A DNA stretch of 36,605 nucleotides from an uncultured Oscillospiraceae bacterium (GTDB lineage Bacteria; Bacillota; Clostridia; Oscillospirales; Oscillospiraceae): assembly GCA_947629245.1 (NCBI GenBank), contig CANRDC010000020.1, forward strand, positions 1-36,605. Reading direction: 5' to 3'. Positions 28,261-35,934 of the stretch are shown piece after piece (positions within the stretch are counted from its first letter, which is position 1; the number at the start of each line of letters is the position of its first letter). Under the pieces are notes generated by a model. The model saw only the letters and a program-made list of their open reading frames with translations, searched no databases and was not told where the DNA came from. Position numbers and translations under genes: made by a program.

Positions 28261-29595
28261 ATGGCAACCACTATCAACCGCCGCGAATCTGCGGCTCTTA
28301 TCAATTCCCTCACAGCGGGCGTTGTCCCCCGCATTGGTCTGAGACACATTGCGGTAGGCCGGCAGCCGGAAGTAAACGCATTTTTGAATGATCTCTCTAC
28401 CGTGGAGGACGGTGGCAGCGCCTTTCGTTTTGTCTGTGGTCAATATGGCAGCGGCAAGAGCTTTTTGCTCCAGTTGATCCGCAACAACGCCATGGACCGG
28501 TCTTTTGCCGTCATGGATGCAGACCTCTCCCCGGAACGGCGTCTCACCGGCGCAAAGGGTCAAGGATTGGCAACATATCGGGAGTTGATGCAGCATCTCT
28601 CCACTCATAACCGTCCGGATGGAGGAGCTCTGGAATCCATTATTCAGAAATGGATTACCGGCATACAGGCCGACACCGCCAAGGAACTTGGCCTGGCGCC
28701 CAATGACCCGGCGCTGATCGATGCTGTCAGTGCCCGTATCGCAGCGGTTCTCTCCGAGCTTTCCGAAATGGCCTATGGCTTTGCATTCTCCGCCGTTATT
28801 GATTCCTATTGGAGGGGCCTGAAATGCGGGGACGACGAACTCAAACAGGCTGCGTTGCGCTGGCTTCGTGGCGAATTTGTTACCAAAACTGAAGCCAGAC
28901 GGTATCTCCCGGTCGACAGGATCATTGACGATCAAAACTGGTATGATTTTTTAAAGCTCTTTGCGCAATTTGTCCACCGCGCAGGATACAATGGCCTTCT
29001 GGCTTTTATTGACGAGGGCGTAAACCTCTACAAGATCAGCCACAAACAGACAAGGGAGAATAACTACGAGAAGGTTCTGACTATCTTCAACGATACCATG
29101 CAGGGAAAGGCCCAGTATATCGGCGTATTCATGAGCGGCACTCCACAGTTCATTTATGACGAGCGCCGCGGACTTTGCAGCTATGAGGCTCTTCGTTCCC
29201 GCCTGGCTGATAACCGTTTCAGCACGCTTGGATTCAAGGATTATAGCAGCCCTGTTATTCGGCTGGCACAACTGTCATCTGAAGAGATATATCTTCTACT
29301 GGAACGGCTGTGCGAACTTCACAGCGCACACTACGGCTACGACTGTCCACTCGGCAAAGATGAGCTGACCCGCTTTATGAGCACGGTCCTCTCCAGGCTT
29401 GGTTCAGACCAGCTTTTGACGCCACGGGAGGTTACGCGAGATTTTCTTGGCCTTCTGAACATTCTCCACGAAAATCCTGAAGCGACCTTTGAAACGCTCA
29501 TCTCCGAGCAGGGGTTTACGGTCCAAAGCGCGGACAAGGACCCCGAGCAGGTCGATGATGTAAGCGACAGTCTGTTCGCGGAATTTGATATATGA
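28261..29595 (+). CDS. sngB: BrxC/BrxD-like ATPase (DUF2791), Shango SngB-like
   Basis: This 444-residue P-loop ATPase has Walker A GQYGSGKSF at residues 60-68 and Walker B LLAFIDEG near 246-253. AFIDEGVNLYKI and the sensor-like VFMSGTPQFIYDERRGL are features of the DUF2791 family found in BREX (BrxD) and Shango. Such ATPases are thought to load or drive a partner on invading DNA. It starts 10 bases after the TerB gene with a GGAGG ribosome site, and its stop overlaps the helicase start (ATGA), so the three are one operon. Confidence 0.87.
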   Translation: MATTINRRESAALINSLTAGVVPRIGLRHIAVGRQPEVNAFLNDLSTVEDGGSAFRFVCGQYGSGKSFLLQLIRNNAMDRSFAVMDADLSPERRLTGAKGQGLATYRELMQHLSTHNRPDGGALESIIQKWITGIQADTAKELGLAPNDPALIDAVSARIAAVLSELSEMAYGFAFSAVIDSYWRGLKCGDDELKQAALRWLRGEFVTKTEARRYLPVDRIIDDQNWYDFLKLFAQFVHRAGYNGLLAFIDEGVNLYKISHKQTRENNYEKVLTIFNDTMQGKAQYIGVFMSGTPQFIYDERRGLCSYEALRSRLADNRFSTLGFKDYSSPVIRLAQLSSEEIYLLLERLCELHSAHYGYDCPLGKDELTRFMSTVLSRLGSDQLLTPREVTRDFLGLLNILHENPEATFETLISEQGFTVQSADKDPEQVDDVSDSLFAEFDI

Positions 29596-31796
29596 GCCAG
29601 ACTGCTTTTGAGCGCTATGCGCCTTTCATTCAGGAATACATATACAGAAAGCAGTGGACGGACCTGCGACAGGTCCAGGTAGAGGCGTGCCAAGCCATCA
29701 TGGACACGGACCGGCATGTCATCATTGCGTCGGGAACTGCTTCAGGAAAAACAGAGGCGGCTTTTTTCCCAATTCTCACCCTGCTGTCCCAGAACCCACC
29801 GGACTCGGTCGGTATTTTATACATCGGGCCGCTGAAGGCGCTCATAAACGATCAGTTCGAGAGATTGAACGAACTTCTCAATGATAGCGGTATCCCTGTC
29901 TGGCCTTGGCACGGGGATATCTCTCAATCAGTTAAGAAGAAGGCGTTGAAGGTCTGCCAAGGAATCGTGCAGATCACGCCGGAGTCCTTGGAAGCGCTGC
30001 TCATGAGCCACGCTGGCGACGCGTATCGCCTGTTCTCCGATCTGCGTTTTATTGTGATCGACGAGCTTCACGCCCTTATGGGTGCTGACAGAGGGCTGCA
30101 GGTCATGTGCCTTATCGCTCGACTTGAGCGACTGATCGGTCGCTCTCCGCGTAGGATCGGATTATCTGCTACCTTGAACGACTACCGCCCGGTCATGACT
30201 TTTCTGGCGGCTGGCAGCAATCGCGGCGCAATGGCGGTCGGAATCCAAAGCCAGCGGCGCACGGTTTCTCTCTGTGTAGAGAATTATCGTGCATCTGAAG
30301 ATGCGGATCAAGCGTCTGATGAAATGCAGGCATTTTATAACTTTATTTATGACAACACTCACAGAAACAAGTGCCTTCTCTTCACAAACAGCAGAGGCAG
30401 CGCTGAAGAGATAGTTGCGAAAATGAAGAGCATCGCAAAGGCACGTCAGGAGCCGGACGTGTTTTTTGTCCATCACGGAAGTGTGTCGGCTGCACTGCGT
30501 CAGGAGGCTGAACACGCCCTTCGAGACCGCACGGGACCCACTGTTGCAGCCGCTACCCTAACATTGGAACTAGGTATAGATATAGGGGATTTGGATTGTA
30601 CGCTCCAGGCAGGAGCTCCCTATTCCTGTGCCAGCTTTGTACAGCGTCTGGGCCGATCTGGTCGGCGAACGGGCAAATCGCGGATGATGTTCGTTAACCT
30701 ACAGAGGGCTTCCGGCGACTCGCCCTTTGATACAATGATCCCTTGGGGGCTGATACGTTCCATCGCGATCATACAGCTATATCTGGAAGAACGCTGGGTA
30801 GAACCATTTATACAGAAACCAAAACCGTTTAGTCTGTTGGCTCATCAGACACTAAGCGTCCTTATGGCGTCAGGGGAACTCAGTCCGGCAGAACTGGCAA
30901 GAAGTGTTCTTCCGCTCCCGCCATTTAAGGATACAGTCACGACAGATGAGTACCGCGCCCTTTTGCGTTATATGCTTCAAGAGGAGTACATACAGCGCAT
31001 GGAGGATGGAGGTATCATCGTCGGTCTAAAAGGCGAGCGGCTCACGAATCACTATACCTTCTATGCTGTTTTTCAAGACGAAAATACGTATCATGTCATT
31101 GCAAAAGAAGGCGAAGTCGGCACCCTGACCACTTGTCCGGCAATCGGCGAAGTTTTTGTGTTAGCTGGACGCACATGGAAAGTCACATCCGTGGATGAAT
31201 CAGGTCAAAGCATCTATGTGGTTCGGGCGCCAAGCAACAAAATTCCATCCTGGTACGGTTCTGCAGGCGATATACATCCCAAGATCGCTCAGAGGATGAG
31301 GCAAGTGCTAGGGGAAGATACAGTCTATCCATATTTACAGTCTCATGCAAAAGAGGCGCTTGAGAAGGCTCGCCAATACGCCGCTTCAAACGGTTTGCTT
31401 TCAAATATGGTTATCCGGGATAAAGGAAGTTCTTTTTATTTGTTCCCCTGGACCGGCACGCGGGAGCTTAAAACGATATCGAAGCTTCTGAGCGTCGGCC
31501 TGAAAGAAAGCCTGGAGGTACAAGCCGTTACAGATCACCGCAATTATTTGTATATTTCCAGCGCACTGGATACCGATGTTTTGATGGAAAACCTGTGTGA
31601 TTTGAATTTACGCACTGACGACCCGGAGCTTATTTTGCCATTGGATCATGTCCCCAGGATGGACAAATACGATTCCATGGTGCCCGAGGCATTGTTGCGC
31701 ACAGCATATCTCTATAATCAGATGGATGTTCCCGCTGCGCTTTCCATCCTGAGACAGGTTGGAAATGATTATGGCACGCCAGCTGGCAGCTCATAG
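29592..31796 (+). CDS. sngC: DEAD/DEAH-box helicase, Lhr-like (Shango SngC-like)
   Basis: This is a 734-residue superfamily 2 helicase. Motif I ASGTASGKTEAAF is at 46-58, motif Ia is YIGPLKALIND, motif II reads VIDELHAL (DELH, near 157), motif III LSATL near 192, and motif VI VQRLGRSGRRTGKS near 350. The C-terminal 380 residues are the long accessory part typical of Lhr/BrxHI-type helicases. No nuclease motif was recognized. It is the third gene of the defence operon and overlaps the ATPase gene by 4 bases. In Shango the helicase acts together with the ATPase and the TerB protein against phage. Confidence 0.88.
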   Translation: MSQTAFERYAPFIQEYIYRKQWTDLRQVQVEACQAIMDTDRHVIIASGTASGKTEAAFFPILTLLSQNPPDSVGILYIGPLKALINDQFERLNELLNDSGIPVWPWHGDISQSVKKKALKVCQGIVQITPESLEALLMSHAGDAYRLFSDLRFIVIDELHALMGADRGLQVMCLIARLERLIGRSPRRIGLSATLNDYRPVMTFLAAGSNRGAMAVGIQSQRRTVSLCVENYRASEDADQASDEMQAFYNFIYDNTHRNKCLLFTNSRGSAEEIVAKMKSIAKARQEPDVFFVHHGSVSAALRQEAEHALRDRTGPTVAAATLTLELGIDIGDLDCTLQAGAPYSCASFVQRLGRSGRRTGKSRMMFVNLQRASGDSPFDTMIPWGLIRSIAIIQLYLEERWVEPFIQKPKPFSLLAHQTLSVLMASGELSPAELARSVLPLPPFKDTVTTDEYRALLRYMLQEEYIQRMEDGGIIVGLKGERLTNHYTFYAVFQDENTYHVIAKEGEVGTLTTCPAIGEVFVLAGRTWKVTSVDESGQSIYVVRAPSNKIPSWYGSAGDIHPKIAQRMRQVLGEDTVYPYLQSHAKEALEKARQYAASNGLLSNMVIRDKGSSFYLFPWTGTRELKTISKLLSVGLKESLEVQAVTDHRNYLYISSALDTDVLMENLCDLNLRTDDPELILPLDHVPRMDKYDSMVPEALLRTAYLYNQMDVPAALSILRQVGNDYGTPAGSS

Positions 31797-31838
31797 GTTA
31801 AATCAACTTTGCTCATGACCGAGTTGGAGAATTTTGTA

Positions 31839-31870
31839 TTGCGATTCGACATACAATATGGTATAATACC
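31839..31870 (+). promoter_or_regulatory. Toxin-antitoxin promoter with overlapping operator
   Basis: TTGCGA (31839-31844) and TATAAT (31862-31867) are 17 bases apart. The -10 is the centre of a palindrome GGTATAATACC (31860-31870), a likely site for autorepression by the antitoxin, as is usual for RelB-type proteins. Confidence 0.7.
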
Positions 31871-31891
31871 TTTTGAAAGGTGGTGCATACC

Positions 31892-32194
31892 ATGGCGAAC
31901 AAGACCGCGAATGTGCTGGCCCGTGTGGAGCCGGAGACAAAGCGCGAGGCAGAAGAAGTCATGCAGAAGTTGGGCATCTCCGCTTCCGCGGTGATCAATC
32001 TGCTCTACAACCAGATCATTCTCACCAAGAGCATTCCCTTCCCGCTGACGCTGCCCTGCGAGCCGAAAGCACGGGACGAGATGACCGACGAGGAGTTCTC
32101 CGCTATGCTCCAAAAGGGCATGGATGATGTGCAGGCTGGGCGCACCAGACCCGCCAAAGAGGTGTTTGCCGATCTGCGTCGGGAGCTTTTATGA
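31892..32194 (+). CDS. Type II antitoxin, RelB/DinJ family
   Basis: This 100-residue protein has an N-terminal ribbon-helix-helix (ANVLARVEPETKREAEEV, then LGISASAVINLLYNQI), which binds the operator. An acidic, less ordered C-terminus (MTDEEFSAMLQKGMDDV) would wrap the toxin. The SIPFPLTLP stretch is typical of DinJ/RelB. ATG 31892 follows AAAGGTGG at good spacing. The toxin gene starts at the base after its stop codon, so the two are tightly coupled. Confidence 0.9.
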   Translation: MANKTANVLARVEPETKREAEEVMQKLGISASAVINLLYNQIILTKSIPFPLTLPCEPKARDEMTDEEFSAMLQKGMDDVQAGRTRPAKEVFADLRRELL

Positions 32195-32518
32195 ATGGAG
32201 AGCTATGCCGTTGAGATGACCCGGCAGGCGGAGGAGCAGCTGTCGGAGATCATGCAGTATATCTCCTTGACGCTGCGGTCGCCGCAGGCTGGCGTAAACA
32301 CGCTGGACGCGCTGGAGGAAGAGATCGGTTCTCTTTCGGCCATGCCGTCCCGCTACCCAGCAATAGAAGATGACCCGGCTGGTGATCGTGGCATCCGCAA
32401 AACACGGGCCAAGAACTTCAACATCTACTATCAGGTGGACGACGCCCGGAAGCGCGTCAATATCCTTGCCGTCTGCTACGCCCGCCGGGATCAGAAGAAG
32501 ATAATTGAGAACCTGTGA
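32195..32518 (+). CDS. Type II toxin, RelE/ParE family
   Basis: This 107-residue toxin has the RelE/ParE fold: a first strand YAVEMTRQAEEQL, then helices with LDALEEEIGSLSAMPSRYPAI, then GIRKTRAKNFNIYYQV and VNILAVCYARRDQ. The ILAV.YARRD end is the family mark. RelE toxins cut ribosome-bound mRNA, ParE ones poison gyrase; which applies here cannot be decided. The pair lies between the defence operon and the mobilization module and may stabilize the element. Confidence 0.88.
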   Translation: MESYAVEMTRQAEEQLSEIMQYISLTLRSPQAGVNTLDALEEEIGSLSAMPSRYPAIEDDPAGDRGIRKTRAKNFNIYYQVDDARKRVNILAVCYARRDQKKIIENL

Positions 32519-32543
32519 TTTGTCCTGGTTCGCAAATGCGTCA

Positions 32544-32579
32544 TTGACAGGCGGGGCGTAAGGTAGTAAAGTCACTTTA
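32544..32579 (+). promoter_or_regulatory. Promoter with palindromic operator upstream of the mobilization genes
   Basis: TTGACA (32544-32549), a 17-base spacer and TAAAGT (32567-32572) form a promoter whose -10 is half of the palindrome TAAAGT-C-ACTTTA (32567-32579). That suggests a repressor-controlled start of the long leader before mobC. Confidence 0.5.
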
Positions 32580-32620
32580 GATGGAGCAAAAAGCCCGCCT
32601 TAATCGAACTTAATATGATA

Positions 32621-32725
32621 CACAGATCATAGTCTGTGCCAGGAGCCGCTGTTAGTGTGTCTTCAGGCCGTATGATCAGAGCATTCTGTGCTCTGATTTC
32701 TCGGTCGGGACCATTAACAGCGGCT
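32621..32725 (+). other. Nested hairpins in the leader upstream of mobC
   Basis: Three inverted repeats occur in order: CACAGA/TCTGTG (32621-32638); an outer pair AGCCGCTGTTA/TAACAGCGGCT (32644-32654 and 32715-32725); and, inside it, ATCAGAGCA/TGCTCTGAT (32675-32697) followed by TTTCTC. The nested arrangement looks like a folded RNA or a relaxosome DNA site. No protein-coding frame here is convincing. Confidence 0.55.
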
Positions 32726-32844
32726 TCGCAATTTGTTCAGCACTTTTCTCGTCTGACCGACTGCTTTCGACAAATTCTGCAGAGAGAAAAATCTAAAATG
32801 ATTTTGCACGATGGATTGCCGCTGTGGAGCACCACTTGTCAGAG

Positions 32845-32924
32845 CAAGATTCTACCGTGGGCCCAAAATTCGCCCGACGCTCATTTTTGCCCCACGGAAT
32901 CTTGTTGGGGAGTGCCTTCCCCAA
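32845..32924 (+). other. Candidate origin of transfer (oriT)
   Basis: A 14-bp inverted repeat (CAAGATTC, three extra bases on the left arm, then CGTGGG; arms 32845-32861 and 32891-32904) has an AT-rich loop with ATTTTTG. A second hairpin TTGGGGA/TCCCCAA (32905-32924) follows directly. Such a pair just upstream of mobC and a relaxase gene is the expected place and shape of an oriT. I cannot fix the nick site. Confidence 0.55.
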
Positions 32925-32999
32925 ACCCGGCTGATTTGCCTAGCGGCTTGTTTGCTCATTTTTCAAATTCGCTTGTTCCCAAAGGAGATCATTTTGCCC

Positions 33000-33398
33000 A
33001 TGCCGAAAAAGTACAACACGCCCCATCGGAGCATGACCGTGAAAACACGCCTTAGCAAAGAGGAATATGCCGCCTTTGAAGAACTTGCTGTTTTGTGCGG
33101 CGTCAGCAAAGCCGCATTTATCCGCAAGGCCATCACCGGCGCGCTGCTCAAGCCCACTATCGTGATCACGGCGGTGAATGACGAGCTGCTGAAAAAGCTG
33201 GACGATCTCATCGTGCAATATGGCAAGATCGGCGGCAATCTCAACCAGATTGCTCGACACCTGAACGAGTTCGGAACCGCCTACGCCGACTTGGAAAAAG
33301 AGGTCCGAGACGCAGCCGTTGATCTTGCTATGCTGAAATACGAAGTTCTGGAAAAGGTGGCGGCAGCTATTGGCGACGTTCAAACACATAAACTCTAA
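33000..33398 (+). CDS. mobC: MobC-type relaxosome accessory protein
   Basis: This 132-residue DNA-binding protein has an N-terminal ribbon-helix-helix (SMTVKTRLSKEEYAAFEEL). The MobC signature IGGNLNQIARHLN lies at 77-89, followed by a helical C-terminus. MobC helps the relaxase open oriT. The ATG at 33000 is 12 bases from AAAGGAG; a TTG at 32994 is better spaced (6 bases) and would add two residues. Its end overlaps the relaxase start by 29 bases. Confidence 0.9.
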   Translation: MPKKYNTPHRSMTVKTRLSKEEYAAFEELAVLCGVSKAAFIRKAITGALLKPTIVITAVNDELLKKLDDLIVQYGKIGGNLNQIARHLNEFGTAYADLEKEVRDAAVDLAMLKYEVLEKVAAAIGDVQTHKL

Positions 33399-35010
33399 AA
33401 ACGCCCGGTACAGCGACGCGGAGAAGTACCTGCTTTTTGAGCACGATGAGTTTACCATGAAGCCCATTCTGGATGAAAATGGGCGGCTCATTCCAAGAGA
33501 GGATTACCGCATCGCCGCGCTCAACTGTGAGGGCCAGGATTTTGCCATTGCCTGCATGAGAGCGAATCTGCAATATGGCAAGAACCTGGATCGGCGCGAT
33601 GTGAAAAGCCACCACTTCGTCGTCGCAAGCTCCACATCCCTCGCTTCGCCGCATACGGCAAAGCTCGTCCGTTCCGCTGCGCCTCCTCTCCCCGCAAAGT
33701 CCGATGACTTTGCGGGGACCCCTTTTAGCTTTGACCCACGGGACGGCGCAGACAACGGCTTGACCGTAGACCGGGCACAGGCGCTTGGAGAGCAGTTTTG
33801 CCGCGAGCATTTCCCCGGTCACCAGGCGCTGGTCTGTACCCACCCGGACGGCCACAACCACACCGGCAACATTCATGTACATATCGTCATCAATAGTCTG
33901 CGGATCGAGGATGTCCCTATGCTGCCGTACATGGACCGGCCCGCCGACGTGAAAGCCGGGATGAAGCACCGCTGCACTACTGCGGCGATGGATTATTTCC
34001 GGGCCGAGGTCATGGAGATGTGTCACCGGGAGGGGCTTTACCAGATCGACTTGCTTAACGGCAGTGAGGATCGGATCAATGACCGAGAGTATTGGGCGCA
34101 GAAAAAGGGACAGGCCGCATTGAACAAAAACGGAAGCCCCACCAAGTTTGAAACGGACAAGGAGAAACTGCGAAAAATCATCCGTAAGGCGTTGGAGACG
34201 GCCACTTCTTTTGATGAGTTTGCCGAGCTGCTTCTCCGTGAGGGCGTGACAGTCAAGGAGAGCCGGGGCCGACTATCCTATCTCTCGCCGGACAGAGCGA
34301 AATCCATCACAGCCCGGAAACTGGGCGATGCCTATGATCTCGCGGCGGTGAACGAGGCATTGGCACAAAACGCGCTGAAGCAGCCTGTCCGTTCCAGCGT
34401 TCTGGACAAGCTCCGGGAGGCTGGGACCGTCCAGAATCTTGTGGACATAGATGCTAAACGCGCCGAGGGAAAGGGCATCGGCTACGAGAAATGGGCGCAG
34501 GGATTCAATCTCCAGCAGATGGCAAACACCCTGAACGCATACACCGAGTACGGCTTTTCTTCCATGGACGAGTTGAACGAGTTGTTGTCTGCTGCCCGGA
34601 GCGAATTGCAAGAGAGCCGGGAAAAACTCAAGTCCATAGAGACTGTCCTGGCGGATAAGAAAGAACTATTGAAGCAGCTTCTGACGTATTGGGAAACGAA
34701 GAATGTCCGGCAAGAATACAAGGCACTGAAAACAGCCAAGGCCAGGGCTGAATACGCCCAGGCGCATGAGCGCGAGTTCAAGCTATCCAACGCTGCCGCC
34801 AAGTATTTCAAGGATCACGGTATCACCAAGCTGCCCAGCACCAAGGCCCTGCAAGCGGAGATCCAACAGCTTACATCGGAGCAAAACGCGCGGTATAAAG
34901 ACTACCGGGAAAAGCGGGACCGGGTGGAAGAACTTGAAAGGGTAAGAAGCAACCTGGAGACCGTGCTGGGCCACAAGAAAGAGAAACGCCATGAGCTTAT
35001 TCCATCTTGA
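33370..35010 (+). CDS. Relaxase/mobilization nuclease, MobA/VirD2-like
   Basis: This 546-residue relaxase nicks oriT and pilots the strand into the recipient. The N-terminus has tyrosines 14 and 20 (NARYSDAEKYLLFEHDEF). The metal-binding histidines are in HPDGHNHTGNIHVHIVI (158-174). A long coiled-coil C-terminus follows. The family shows KSHHxxx directly followed by SFDPRDG. Here 34 residues (86-119, bases 33625-33726) are inserted between KSHHFVV and SFDPRDG, encoding a low-complexity Ser/Ala/Pro stretch. The frame is kept, so the protein may still work. The start is TTG 33370, with GGTGG 11 bases upstream; it fits the family N-terminus (MATFK). Confidence 0.9.
   Translation: MATFKHINSKNARYSDAEKYLLFEHDEFTMKPILDENGRLIPREDYRIAALNCEGQDFAIACMRANLQYGKNLDRRDVKSHHFVVASSTSLASPHTAKLVRSAAPPLPAKSDDFAGTPFSFDPRDGADNGLTVDRAQALGEQFCREHFPGHQALVCTHPDGHNHTGNIHVHIVINSLRIEDVPMLPYMDRPADVKAGMKHRCTTAAMDYFRAEVMEMCHREGLYQIDLLNGSEDRINDREYWAQKKGQAALNKNGSPTKFETDKEKLRKIIRKALETATSFDEFAELLLREGVTVKESRGRLSYLSPDRAKSITARKLGDAYDLAAVNEALAQNALKQPVRSSVLDKLREAGTVQNLVDIDAKRAEGKGIGYEKWAQGFNLQQMANTLNAYTEYGFSSMDELNELLSAARSELQESREKLKSIETVLADKKELLKQLLTYWETKNVRQEYKALKTAKARAEYAQAHEREFKLSNAAAKYFKDHGITKLPSTKALQAEIQQLTSEQNARYKDYREKRDRVEELERVRSNLETVLGHKKEKRHELIPS
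33625..33726 (+). repeat. In-frame 102-bp palindromic insertion inside the relaxase gene
   Basis: This is the extra segment relative to the relaxase family. It contains a perfect 12-bp stem CCCCGCAAAGTC/GACTTTGCGGGG with a CGAT loop (33690-33717) and a small hairpin GCCG-CATA-CGGC (33648-33659). Its length is a multiple of three and it has no stop in the gene's frame, so it adds 34 codons. I recall AKSxDFAGTP-like translations as common in gut Clostridia, which suggests a dispersed palindromic element. Confidence 0.65.
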
Positions 35011-35428
35011 ACTGCTCCCGCCGATTGAGAGACAGCCAGACGGTTCTCTCCCACGCATGACCGGCAGACAGCGGCAACGGGCCGTTACGCTCATCCGCAA
35101 GCTGTGCAGTGCCTGTGACAACGGCAACTGCCTGTACTTGGACGACGGCGAGGAAGTCCCCTGTCCGCAAACGCTCTCTTATTCCGTCTGCTGCAAAATT
35201 TTTCGCTGGGTGCTGTTGAGGGACAAGGCCGGACAGGAATTAGAAACGGAACTGTTCGGCAAGGACGCTATGAAGCGGTGCGCGATCTGCGGCAGGGCAT
35301 TCTTCCCCGGCTCCAACCGGGCGAAATACTGCGATGACTGCAAGGCCATAGTCCAGCGGCGGCAAAAGGCGGAGTACGCCAAACGACACAGGGCGGAGAG
35401 TAGAACGATAGAGCAGCAAAGTCCCTGA
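34991..35428 (+). CDS. Cysteine-rich VLP domain protein
   Basis: This 145-residue protein is typical of mobilization modules of gut Firmicutes. The N-terminal part (RQRQRAVTLIRKLCSAC then NCLYLDDGEEVPC) and the C-terminal zinc finger (RCAICGRAFFPGSNRAKYCDDC) supply about ten cysteines, probably holding zinc. The tail is very basic (QRRQKAEYAKRHR), so it may bind nucleic acid. The name VLP refers to a short motif, seen here as WVLLRD. It overlaps the relaxase end by 20 bases and is likely translated with it. No precise role is known. Confidence 0.78.
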   Translation: MSLFHLELLPPIERQPDGSLPRMTGRQRQRAVTLIRKLCSACDNGNCLYLDDGEEVPCPQTLSYSVCCKIFRWVLLRDKAGQELETELFGKDAMKRCAICGRAFFPGSNRAKYCDDCKAIVQRRQKAEYAKRHRAESRTIEQQSP

Positions 35429-35496
35429 ATTTGCAAGGCTTTCCGGGCGCAAAACCCGGAGGGGCGGCATTGGTATTAAGAAGGAGGAAAACCACC

Positions 35497-35850
35497 ATGT
35501 GCAACAATGGTATAACACCCCATGACGACGAATATGAATGGGTAGACCTGAACACACCGTTCTGGGATTTTGAGAAGCCGCCCAGGGAAACGCTGAGAGA
35601 GTTTGACAAGTACTGGCGGCAGTATTGGAAGGAGCGGGAAAAGCAGTACACCGACATGGACAAGGCTTTTTACGCGGTCGAGGAAGATGGACAGGAGTAT
35701 TTCTATATCGGAAAGACCCGCATCAAGATCACAGAACACTTCCCGGAGAAAGGCAGGACCATGGGCGAACTCATTGAGGACCTGATCCTCTATGCCGCCC
35801 GTCAGGACGAAAAAACAGATGATGGTACATATGCGGATTCAACACTTTAA
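35497..35850 (+). CDS. TnpW-like small protein of the mobile element
   Basis: This is a 117-residue protein. The N-terminal half is rich in Trp, Tyr, Lys and Glu (PFWDFEKPPRETLREFDKYW), while the C-terminal half (YFYIGKTRIKITEHFPEKG, then TMGELIEDLILYAA) resembles TnpW-type proteins of Tn4451-like elements, which are usually about 70 residues. It may be a fused or extended form. ATG 35497 follows AAGGAGG by 9 bases. A small hairpin TCCGGG/CCCGGA (about 35443-35460) precedes it. Function is unknown. Confidence 0.6.
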   Translation: MCNNGITPHDDEYEWVDLNTPFWDFEKPPRETLREFDKYWRQYWKEREKQYTDMDKAFYAVEEDGQEYFYIGKTRIKITEHFPEKGRTMGELIEDLILYAARQDEKTDDGTYADSTL

Positions 35851-35909
35851 AGTATTGAATTTTCCCCGCGCTTATAGTACAATACCCGTGGAAGTATTGT
35901 AAGCGCGGG
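35851..35909 (+). promoter_or_regulatory. Recombinase promoter embedded in inverted repeats
   Basis: TTGAAT (35855-35860), a 17-base spacer and TACAAT (35878-35883) make a promoter. The -10 lies in an inverted repeat ACAATAC-N8-GTATTGT (35879-35900). A further half-site AGTATTG overlaps the -35 (35851-35857). A longer hairpin with a 5-base bulge uses CCCGCGCTTA and its complement as outer arms (35865-35909), followed by TCGTTTTA, so it could also end upstream transcripts. It looks like an autorepressed or switch-like control site. Confidence 0.6.
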
Positions 35910-35934
35910 TCGTTTTATACGAAGGAGGTTATTT

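Noticed and set aside
32636-33055. Open frame across the leader upstream of mobC
   Set aside because: It has no ribosome site or domain and covers the inverted repeats. The region fits a non-coding leader and oriT better.
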